Shown in pieces: positions 17,401 to 26,500 of a DNA stretch of 64,000 bases. The stretch's first letter is position 1. Every line of letters starts with the position of its first letter. A model generated the notes under the pieces. The model saw nothing but the letters and a program-made list of their open reading frames with translations, had not been told where the DNA came from and did no database searches. Both the position numbers and the translations under genes were made by a program. The stretch is from Muricea muricata (taxonomy: Eukaryota > Cnidaria > Anthozoa > Malacalcyonacea > Plexauridae): NCBI GenBank assembly GCA_963855995.1, contig OY979724.1, forward strand, positions 13,825,032 to 13,889,031. Reading direction: 5' to 3'.

Positions 17401-19574
17401 TATTACCATTAACAGAAGAGCTACCACCCAAAGGATTTTTATTACCATCAACATTATTACCATTAACAGAAGAGGTACCACCCAAACGATTTTCATTACC
17501 ATCAACATTATTACCATTAACAGAAGAGCTACCACCCAAAGGATTTTCATTACCATCAACATTATTACCATTAACAGAAGAGCTACCACCCAAAGGATTT
17601 TCATCACCATCAACATTATTACCATTAACAGAAGAGCTACCACCCAAAGGATTTTTATTACCATCAACATTATTACCATTAACAGAAGAGCTACCACTCA
17701 AAGGATTTTCATCACCATCAACATTATTACCATTAAAAGAAGAGCTACCACCCAAAGGACTCTTATTACCATCAACATTGTTACCATTAACAGAAGAGCT
17801 ACCACCCAAAGGATTTTCATTACCATCAACATTGTTACCATTAACAGAAGAGCTGCTACCCAAAAGATTTTCATTACCATCAACATCATTACCATTAACG
17901 GAAGAGCTGCTACCAAGTGGATTCTGATTACCATCAACATTACCACCAAATGAGGAGGTACCACCAACATTACCACTAGCTAAGGAGTTACTACTAAGAA
18001 GATTGGTTACATCACCAACATACAGTCCACTGGCAATATGTTGAAGTTTCCCATCTTCAGTGATGCTAAAGAAGGCATCAAGTGTTCTACAATCGTAACG
18101 TAATGCCAGTCTTGTGATGACGGGGGGTGGCAGCATGGAAAACACCGGGTTAACACAAAGACCATTCTCTGTGAAACGGATAGATGTTGCAGGATATTCT
18201 GAAAAGTAACACAGTATGAATTGTAACTGGTAAGAATCACTGTGGGTTCTAAACTAGTGGACATATTCTACAACAAGCTGTCGTGGTTTGTATCTGAACT
18301 ACCTGAACAACATATCTCAAACGTGGTGGTCTAGTGTAGGTAGTATTCTACAATGAGCTGTCGTGGTTGTGTAAACTAACTGAAATATTTCGGGACTTCA
18401 AACCTCTACGAAGTGGAGCTTCTCTTGTAGTTTGATTAGTGATAAGCGATTTGTTAGACATCGTTCCTGTTGATGATGTGCTCGGAAGAAAATCATACAC
18501 GATTTTGTTGTCTTTCACAATAACAATCTAAAAATTCCAGAAAGTTGTACAGTATCTTAAAAGTGTTAGAACATTTATGATATTTAAACTGACCTTGCTA
18601 AAGTCTGGCAGAGCGTTATTACTGAACACGAGGACAGAAGATAATCCAGTCATGGGTTTAATCATCACGCGATAAACCAATGGCCTAAAATACATTTAAT
18701 TAATTTAATCACACATTGAGAATATCAGTAGACGAACTTATTTTCCTTTCTCATTTTAATTCGTTCACATTTTAATGCTCTCTTTCAAAACATATCACCA
18801 TTACTTACTTAGCTCTAAGAAAACGTCTGAAGTTTAGTTTTTCTGTATTCTCATTGCGTAAACGAATCCCTTCACTTTGAAGATCGGAGGCTTTCAAGAC
18901 AATGCTTATGTCGGAATCACCAAGATTTCTTTGATTCCAATACATTATAATGTCGTGTTGAACTATATAAAAAATATGGATAAAAAACTAACGTTGCCAG
19001 TGTAGGTAGTGCAGTAAGAACTACAGGAAAAAATGGAATTTTCAGAAGTTAACATTCCCCTACCATCTTCCCCACAAAGGGCCTTAATTTCGCTCGAGGC
19101 GTGGAATTCTATTCGTTTTAAGTAGTGAAAGAATTTATATCATTCGTGAACAAAATATGAAAGCAAGTATCTCTGGGTGTAAACTTTTTACGTGCTGGTA
19201 AAAGCCTTCAATAACCTTGACGTTTCTTCAAACAAAAATAGCCACCTTACGAGATAGAACAATTGTATTTTATGGTGAATATAGGAGTAATAGGATGCAG
19301 GGTATACCTTCGTTTTGATCCAAGGGAATAGTGGTCCTTGCAGTGTTTGGAGCTGCAATCTTGTTTTTTCTATTCTTTGAGAAAAAATGTGGACGTTTAT
19401 CTAAAAAATGTTTGCAACAGAGAATTTTAATTCGCTGTGGTAGTGTTTAGTTTTGATTCCAGTAAAGTGACGATGATATTTCAATGCCAACTAACCCTTG
19501 TCTCCAACAGCAAAATGCGCATAAAGAAGACACCAAACCGAAAAGAACCATACTGTTTCAGAAAATGAATGCAT
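14454..19574 (-). CDS. Secreted diverged-PLAT / beta-trefoil with 54-bp repeat insertion / minicollagen-type CRD x4 protein (gene A)
   Basis: Ten exons join in one frame to 958 residues: 19574-19496, 19400-19308, 18962-18809, 18684-18594, 18527-18404, 18198-16372, 16167-16030, 15578-15486, 15069-14887, 14548-14454. Order: signal peptide (1-24, VWFFSVWCLLYAHFAVG) followed by DKDKR, a dibasic cleavage-type site as in minicollagen propeptides; diverged PLAT (58-180); first part of a beta-trefoil-like module (181-250, YPATSIRF...GKLQHIASGLYVGDV); 18-residue repeats (265-508); Gly/Asn/Leu-rich stretch; the apparent trefoil remainder (about 640-785, with LCIGYQNKRVMLMSC) including a furin-like RSRR; a Ser/Thr/Pro spacer (790-835); four CRDs: CGSSCSSTCYPSCTQSCC, CGNGCSSSCYPSCTSSCC, CPGNCATTQTCPSDQCPQNCC and CPSGCKKHCRPSCPFNCC, the last one directly before the stop. 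CRDs 1, 2 and 4 have exact x3 spacing. Likely disulfide-linked nematocyst capsule protein (inference). Confidence 0.87.
15125..15330. repeat. 114-bp dispersed repeat, about two diverged tandem units, in gene A intron
   Basis: Two copies of AGTTAGTTTAGGTTTCCTCC-type sequence with GGATCAATA and GATGATCC between them; the units carry small deletions compared with 37920-38365. It lies in the intron between two CRD exons. Confidence 0.8.
17215..17945 (-). repeat. 54-bp coding minisatellite in gene A (about 13 copies)
   Basis: Each unit encodes an 18-residue repeat close to SSSVNGNNVDGNENPLGG. Copies differ mostly at K/E and single substitutions (for example V to A or F). Because the unit is a multiple of three, other frames on both strands also stay open over this stretch. 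The product would be flexible, hydrophilic and Asn/Ser/Gly-rich. Confidence 0.95.
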
Positions 19575-19941
19575 GCTGTAGGAAGTAAACTTTTGGTCAG
19601 TTTAGAAGCTGGACTATATCAAACAAGAAACTGATTGTAAGGTGTTTGTTCGACTATCTTTTGCTCCAATCTGCTAAACAATATGGCCACAGAACAATTG
19701 TGAGCATGACCTAATAAGTTTTTTGTAGATGGTAGGGTTCATTGCATTTACAGAGAGATAGTATTATTTAGACTTTTTGAGCACCTGTTGAGTTATCAGT
19801 AAAACCAGATAGCAAAATGATAAGTAAAATTTGAAAAAGCTTAACTATGAAATATTACAGTATAGGACGAAGCACAAAACATATATGTTGCAGAATGAAA
19901 TACTTTTAAACCAACTAATTTCTAAATAACTTTATATACCA

Positions 19942-20147
19942 GGGGCCGGTTGTATTGAAGCCGTTTAGCTTAAACGTTGGATAAGTCAAAAATATAAAAC
20001 AAGTTTTCATGTTGTATAAACAAACCAGCTAAAGTTATTTGACCTGAGAAGAACAATTATATATTAAACTAAATATTTATTCTATTAAACTCAACAGTTC
20101 GGTTCCGTACTGGGTGTAAAAGTGATTTTAATGATACTACCGGCCCC
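19942..20147. repeat. MITE-like element with GGGGCCGGTTGTA ends
   Basis: Starts GGGGCCGGTTGTATT and ends ATACTACCGGCCCC, imperfect inverted repeats around about 180 bp of A+T-rich sequence. It sits between gene A and NUDCD3, directly beside a related element (20152-20390). Confidence 0.75.
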
Positions 20148-20151
20148 AGTA

Positions 20152-20390
20152 GCCGGTTGTACGAAAGGTGGATGAAGTTATCCACCGGATAGCGACTTTT
20201 TCAAACGTTCTAAAATTGTTGATTTACTGGAATGGTCAAATCTAGTGTTTAGAATTTTAAAGTTAAAGGGGGGAACTTATAATTTGGTTAAAGTATATTT
20301 AGTTTTATTGCATTTAAAAGCATTTTTAAGACAGGATAAAAAATCACTATCCAGTGGATAGCACTGTCCATCTTTTGTACAACCGACCCC
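20152..20390. repeat. MITE-like element with GCCGGTTGTAC ends
   Basis: Left end GCCGGTTGTACGAAAGGTGG then TTATCCACCGGATAGCG; right end TATCCAGTGGATAGCACTG then TTTTGTACAACCGACCCC, which is the inverted counterpart. It ends about 100 bp before the NUDCD3 start codon, so it may form part of that gene's promoter. Confidence 0.85.
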
Positions 20391-20487
20391 AGTATCTCAT
20401 CTGACCACTTGTGACGTCATAGCGGGTCGTACAATGGGTCGTATATTCCAGGCCAGGCCGCAAAGGTCTGGCGAGAGCAAAACAAAG

Positions 20488-22262
20488 ATGGCGACCGCAA
20501 TGGACAAATTTGACGATTTATTTTTTAATATTCTTCAAAATTGCGAGCAGATCGAGCCTTTTCTTGAGGTTGTGTTTAGCTTCCTTGCTCGAAGGACAGA
20601 CTTCTTTCATGTCATGCAAAGCAAGACTGATAAAATGGGCTTTCCTCCCGGAGATGCAGAGAAAATGATGCTAAAGGTATTATTACATAATACATTTGCT
20701 TAGAAATATGTACATGATTTATGTACAAAGTCTGTTATAAGCATTTAGTGTTCTTTCCTAAATAAGAGCTGTCATATTCCATTTTTACCTGGTAGATATT
20801 CAAGAAATATCAAAGTCTCGTAACACAAAGTGGATTGACTCAAGCACCCAAAGAAAATACAAAGTCAAACAATAAACAATCTGCCCCGTGTGACGTGCCC
20901 CCTACAGCAAGCTCGAGTATTGAGGTCAAGACAAGCAAAGATGACGAATTACCTCAACAAAATACAGCAAAAGAAAGGTATCACATCCATATATGAAGGT
21001 ACATAATCATTACTGGACTGGAAAGTTTGGAAATAGTGCGCCCGAGATTTACAAAACATAGTAGAAATATATAGAAGACACGAAAATTGCTCACCCAATA
21101 TCTCGGTTGCATAGTACAAACTTTCCACTCTGGCTTCTTTAGGAGAATCTATTGCTAACATTACCAGCGTCAACGTAAAAGCTCATAAAACCAACCTTGT
21201 CTTCATTTCTTTGATGTTCCATGGTGATGTATGGCAAGGAAAGCATACACACATGAAAATAGCACATATCAAATTTCCCCACACATGTCCCCTGTACATG
21301 CCACCACAGAACTTCAAACTGACAGGAGCAAGACTGACCTAATTAATGATCCTGTGATCTTGTGTGTTGTTAAAGTACCCTATATCTGGTGCATGCGTTC
21401 ACCATTTCAGCATTGTCTTTAGAAGTGAAGAGAGCATAAACCCAAGTGCAAATACTCCGTCAGATGTTCGGAAGCCATTGAAAACAGCAGACTGTTTTAA
21501 TGGTGCAATATTGGAAAACTACATGTGGTCTCAAACAGGCACTGATGTGGACGTCCGAGTGCCTGTAGACAGTAACATCAAGGGAAAAGACATTCTAGTG
21601 GAAATAAAAGACAAATATCTCAAGGTTGCTTTGAAAAACACCTCAGGTGAATGTATACATTACTAAGTATATTACAATCTCTTTGACTTACACATTTTTT
21701 ATTTAGTTCAGTTCATTTTTGCATATCAGTCATATTAACATTAGAAGACCTAAAGGAACTTATACAGTTTGAAAATGAGAATGTTTTCTTAATCTTTTTA
21801 AGCAGGTGCAAAAGTTTTAGTTGAAGGAGAGCTTCAATGGAAGGTGCATGCAGATGAATCAATGTGGACACTTACCCCAGGCGAGCATGTTCTCATAATG
21901 TTGGATAAAGTTGAGGACAGGTGGTGGACGTGTGTTATTAAGGGAGATGAGGAAATAGACAAAAGTAAAATTGATACGACACGAAATATCTCAGAATTTG
22001 ATGAACAAACACAGACTGATTATAACAGAGTTATGTTCGACCACCAACAAAAACTAATGGGTAAACCAACAAGCCAAGAAATGGTATGATTTTATTTGCA
22101 TCATTGTCTTTTCTCATATCATTTACATGTTATGTAACTCACCTTGTTCTTCTCTAGAAAACTCATGAAATGTTGAAGAAAGCTTGGGATGCTCCAAACT
22201 CACCATTTGCAGGCACACCATTTGACCCATCACAAGTTAACATTTCAGGAAATTTCCCATAA
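20488..22262 (+). CDS. NUDCD3: NudC domain-containing protein 3
   Basis: Five exons (20488-20676, 20796-20977, 21423-21646, 21806-22083, 22158-22262) give 325 residues; the human protein is about 361. NUDCD3 is a CS-domain Hsp90-type co-chaperone that stabilises dynein intermediate chain. The N-terminal helical domain has FFNILQNCEQIEPFLEVVFS and the diagnostic DKMGFPPGDA (residues about 39-56). A short disordered linker follows. The CS core is NGAILENYMWSQTGTDVDVR ... GELQWKVHADESMWTL ... DRWWTCVIKGDE. The C-terminus HEMLKKAWDAPNSPFAGTPF separates it from NUDC proper. I chose the ATG at 20488 (AAGATGGCG, good context); an in-frame ATG at 20434 would add 18 residues without family resemblance. 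It is transcribed away from gene A. Confidence 0.93.
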
Positions 22263-22614
22263 ATTGTAATAACAATTACACAACATGATTTGTAATATAG
22301 TTTTGTTTGTATCAACAAATTGTTAAGTTTGAAAATTGTGCACGATAAACCAGTATGGTTAACGAGTTAATATATTTAAATACTTTACGAACATGTGATA
22401 TGTACAAAAATGAAAAAATTATTACTGAATTGGCACAGTACAATGAACACTTGAGTTAATTGTGTGATTGAAGGGATAGTGACAAACAGATTGCATCTCT
22501 CAGTTGCTGACTTATTGTTTACAAAACCAGCCTTTCTTTAAAGCAAAAATTGTACTACAGCTATTAAACAAAAGTCTGCAAGTATGGAATGCAATCTATA
22601 TGTCTCCTATAAAT
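22263..22614. other. Convergent intergenic spacer
   Basis: 352 bp between the NUDCD3 stop and the oxidoreductase stop; it holds both 3' UTRs. No repeat or gene seen. Confidence 0.6.
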
Positions 22615-23361
22615 TCAAAACCTGCAAACTTCTTCTTCAACTCTTTGTTGTGCATATTTCATCAATTCCTCTCGTCTAATATGTTTTGCATTGCCAATAT
22701 AAATATGACGAAAATCTCGGAAACCCATCAATCCAAAAATAGCTTTTAAATATGGCACTTGAAAATCCAGTGATTTCATCGGCTCGTTAGAAAAGTCTGA
22801 TGATGATGAGGTAATTAGGAGTAACGGTCGGCCAATAACGAGCCCCTCTGGCCCGTTAGCAGTGTCAGAGAATGTTAAATCAGATTGCACAACACAGTCA
22901 ATATATTGTTTGAGCACATAAGGTACACTGTAGTTCCACATTGGACAGCTAATAATCACTTTGTTAGCAGCCAAGAGTTGAGACGTCATTTCTTTCACTG
23001 CCAAAAGTTTTAATTTATCATCAGCAGTTTCTTTTCCAGAGTTCTCTCTCATTTTGCTCTCGACATGTGATAAACTAAAACTAAGTAGTTTTTTATCCCA
23101 CAGATGAATTTCTTCAATTACATGTTCCGGATACAGTTCGCCATATTGCATAAGAAATTCATTTGCAGTTTGACCAGTCAAAGATCTGCTATCAGAGCCA
23201 GAACTATTCAAATAAAGTACCTTACAGACTGAAAGATCATCTTTGCCACAACTGGAATAATTTCTGCAGATATTCCCAGAGATATTCCGTTTGTTTACGA
23301 ACCAGAACCACGAGAAAATTGTCCTTTTGTACAAGGTTGAAAGTCCAACTCCAGGAGCCAT
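22615..23361 (-). CDS. AzoR-like FMN-dependent NADH oxidoreductase (flavodoxin-like fold), intronless
   Basis: A single 248-residue frame without introns. Residues about 45-248 match the bacterial azoreductase AzoR family (FMN-dependent quinone/azo reductases, two-electron transfer from NADH): strand 1 KVLYLNSSGSDSRSLTG, FMN-contacting CPMWNYSVPYVLKQYID (E. coli form is PMYNFNISTQLKNYFD), NGPEGLVIGRPLLLITSSSS, and PYLKAIFGLMGFRDFRHIYI. The first about 44 residues (MAPGVGLSTLYKRTIFSWFW then Arg/Ser/Asn-rich) are not part of the bacterial family and look like a mitochondrial targeting sequence. The lack of introns in an intron-rich neighbourhood, plus the bacterial-type family, suggests horizontal transfer or retrocopying. 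It is convergent with NUDCD3. Confidence 0.88.
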   Translation of the reverse strand: MAPGVGLSTLYKRTIFSWFWFVNKRNISGNICRNYSSCGKDDLSVCKVLYLNSSGSDSRSLTGQTANEFLMQYGELYPEHVIEEIHLWDKKLLSFSLSHVESKMRENSGKETADDKLKLLAVKEMTSQLLAANKVIISCPMWNYSVPYVLKQYIDCVVQSDLTFSDTANGPEGLVIGRPLLLITSSSSDFSNEPMKSLDFQVPYLKAIFGLMGFRDFRHIYIGNAKHIRREELMKYAQQRVEEEVCRF

Positions 23362-23383
23362 ATTGATTTGGATTCTTGAGTTT

Positions 23384-23423
23384 CGCGCGAGAACTCCCGC
23401 GCGAGAACTCCCGCGCGAGAGTT
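23384..23423. repeat. 14-bp CG-rich direct repeat just upstream of the AzoR-like gene
   Basis: CGCGCGAGAACTCC occurs twice in tandem and is followed by a third partial copy (CGCGCGAGAGTT), starting 22 bp upstream of the start codon at 23361. It is the most CpG-dense spot nearby and resembles TCTCGCGAGA-type core promoter motifs. It may serve both this gene and the end of the QRICH2-like gene. Confidence 0.6.
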
Positions 23424-23561
23424 ACACTACCACTGACCTCACCTTACCCAATCACTGGATAGCTCGAAGTGAGACGGGTAGGGACTAGGGACAGGAGTAT
23501 ATGGTTTGCATGCTCGCTTTGCGAGGCACTCACGTTTGATTACATATCATTGGGACAAACT

Positions 23562-26500
23562 TCATCTGATTACAGCAGAACGAGGTCTCACTGGAGTATG
23601 AGGTCTTGCAGGGGATCTGGAGGATGTTTGTGGATTGGAAACACCGGCCGGGGACTTTGGGGGAGTTGGTGGGGATTGCTAAAGAATATGAAAAGTACTG
23701 ATAGTCAACTAGAGTTAGAGTAATTCTTCTCATTATGTAGTCGCCATATATCTGGTAGTGACTATAGATAGGAATGAGACATTCCAATCAAATTGCCTTG
23801 AATTTGGCTAGGATAATATTACCATGTAATACCATAGCATGCTAGGTTTACCTGCAGTGTGGGTAACTGTTCATTATATTCCCTTCCTTTATAGAACTGG
23901 CCATCATGACCCTGCACTGGGCTGTCATCTCTACGTGGATAACATTAGAACATTAAAAAAGATTCCACAAAGAAAGCAGAAACACAGGTAAAATACTCAC
24001 TTTAATGATACTATCACACCTTCGTCTTCTTTGTAATAGTAACTGCAAGAACAGCATCGAACCGCAATAAGAATCAGATGCAATAAATGCGACAAAGTAG
24101 AATCGCTATAGAATGCTAACCTGACGTTCTTGTTCACTCGTCTTGCTGAATAGGTCATTGTATGCTGTCCTCCACATGGCCGTGTGGACACGTGATCTGA
24201 ACCATCGTAATTCCTAGAAATTCAACCAAATGTTTCGGTCACGATATCCTGGCACAACACTTTACAAAGTGCTATCTACTGACGATCACGTTATAGGAAT
24301 GTTCCATTGTCTTTTCACTTAAAACATCGAGCTCTTGCAACTGATGTCATAACTCGCGTTTTGGAGACATGGTCCATGTTATTGCATTGACTGTCGCTTT
24401 TGTTAAGAAGAGTTCAGGAAAATGTGGTAGTTGTTTGCGTAAACGATTTTCCACCCAATTAGGTTGATTGTTTTCAACGATACGTTATACTGAGAAAGCT
24501 GAATAGGATTGTTCTAAAATTATATATTTTTTTTTCTCGTGTAATTTTTTCAGACTTACCCTCTGGCATGTTGTCGCAATTGCTCCAACTCATAAGGCGC
24601 GTACGGTCTAGACGACTTTGACGGCGGGAATGCGGGGTACTGAGGTAACGGAATAGCATTCCTAGAGAAAAATAAGTTTTCGTGTAAATATTGAAGAGGA
24701 TAAAAACGTGAACAAACATGAACTTTTTAGTGATTGTAATACTTACATTCCAGGTTGGGCCTCGACAGGTTTGGCACAGGAAATACAGTGGAACATGACG
24801 GCTGGTCTAAATAAAAAACATCACAACTAAATCAGAAAACTGGCACAGCAGAATGACTGAAGTATTCAGAATTATGACTTGAGAATTACTTCGTCATTCC
24901 AGCAGCGGATTCATCAGTTATTGGCATATCAACATGTTTACACTTGTTAGCTTTGATACGTTTGTCTGAAACAAGATTATAATATCAGTGAATAATAGAA
25001 CCATTACGAAATAATGATTCATACACGCGCGGAAGGCGTACAGAAAAAGTAATGAAGGGCTCTTTGGGCTAACAATTCTTGTTCTTCATACTTCGTATTC
25101 TTTATTCGAATATAGCACACACTATGTATATGAATATGTACATCGTTATCAACTGTTATCCACAGTTACCTAACCATACCGTTAAGGCGCTAACACTACA
25201 TTCGCGTACATACACTATTACCCCCTTTCGTCAATTTCAGTCCTCTTTGTAGGGGGAAATATCCTGGGGACATACGAAGGAAGAGACTGAAATTATTACC
25301 GACAGTTGAGGATTACACTGAGAGGCGATTGAAAATTAAAAATTCTTACTGATGTAATCTTTCAAAGGATCAATTTCCATTCTGTCCATTTTGCCATCCA
25401 CTTCGTTATCCAGTCTGGATATGGCGTCCTGCAAGGCAGCTTCCTATGACACAGACATGAACAGTTTGTGTACATATTCCCAGCTTGATATGAGAAGAAT
25501 ATGCAGACAATATCTTGACTAACCTGTCCTGCCAGTCTGTTCAAGATATCTTCAATTGAACGTTCCATTGTTCCAAATGTGGAATCAAATTTTAACCTGC
25601 TAACCATGTTATCCAGGGCTAATTTTTCCGCTCTCTACCAAAGAAGAAAAGAAAAACTGATCAACGATGCTCAAAGACGAACGTCGCGTAAAACGGAATA
25701 GATTTTACAGTCCAAGTAACGTACAGTGTCCATTTCCATAGCAACAGAATCTTTATCAGCTTTCGTGTGTTCCAGATCCTTTGTGACAGAATCGAGTTTC
25801 TAAAATAAAAACGCTTCTTCAACAGCTGTCTTTGTGTAAACACATACAATGATAAAGTTCTCGTCTTTCTAGGTCTTCCAGCAAGAGTTGAGCCCACACC
25901 TCTGTAATGTGAGTGCACTGATCTGACTAAAGAGCTGCGTCAGAGCATTGGACCCATCCGCACATCAAAGGCGCAAGTTCAATTCCGACCGGAGGAGCTA
26001 CAATTTATGAGAAATTTTTCTCAAGTGTCTGCCGCTTAAATTTCGACATGTGCACGATTACCGCTCGACTCTAACACATATTTATCCTTTAAAAATGTTT
26101 TCACTTTAAAATACTTATGAAACGAAATTTGGTCTAACATTTTGTTCATTGCATTTCAAAGATCACTTAAATTGACAATATAACTTCTGTGGTAAAATTT
26201 TTGTAACTCTCTTCCTTGTCAAGATATTCAAATTTATTCAATGTACAAATAACACAACCACTGACGTCATCCTGTATAATGATGTCTATTAGATCGCTTA
26301 TTTTGCAACATACAATAATGTAAAAAAACTAAAACTACACTTGCATATGAGTATGCGAGGATTAACACTCAGTCTTGGGAATGTATGTGCGATATTTTGA
26401 CTACTTTTCAAATCAATGAAGTATTCAAAAAGTCATGCATAATGACGTCACTGGTTAAGTTATCATCATATCAAATAAAATTGAATATCCCGACAAGCAA

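Noticed and set aside
17193..17927. 244-residue plus-strand open frame (PPKGFLLPSTLLPLTEE repeats) opposite gene A
   Set aside because: It is the antisense of the 54-bp repeat. A unit divisible by three keeps frames open on both strands, and there is no start context or family resemblance.
17089..17976. Minus-strand frames of LLLMVIMLMVIKILWVV type in the same repeat
   Set aside because: Alternative frame of the same minisatellite. The spliced gene A frame with CRDs and trefoil on both sides is the supported one.
6445..19574. Reading genes A and B as toxins or as minicollagens proper
   Set aside because: No Gly-X-Y collagen run and no known toxin domain are seen; only the CRDs are minicollagen-like.
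20434..20487. Upstream in-frame ATG for NUDCD3
   Set aside because: It would add 18 residues without similarity to the family; the ATG at 20488 has better context.
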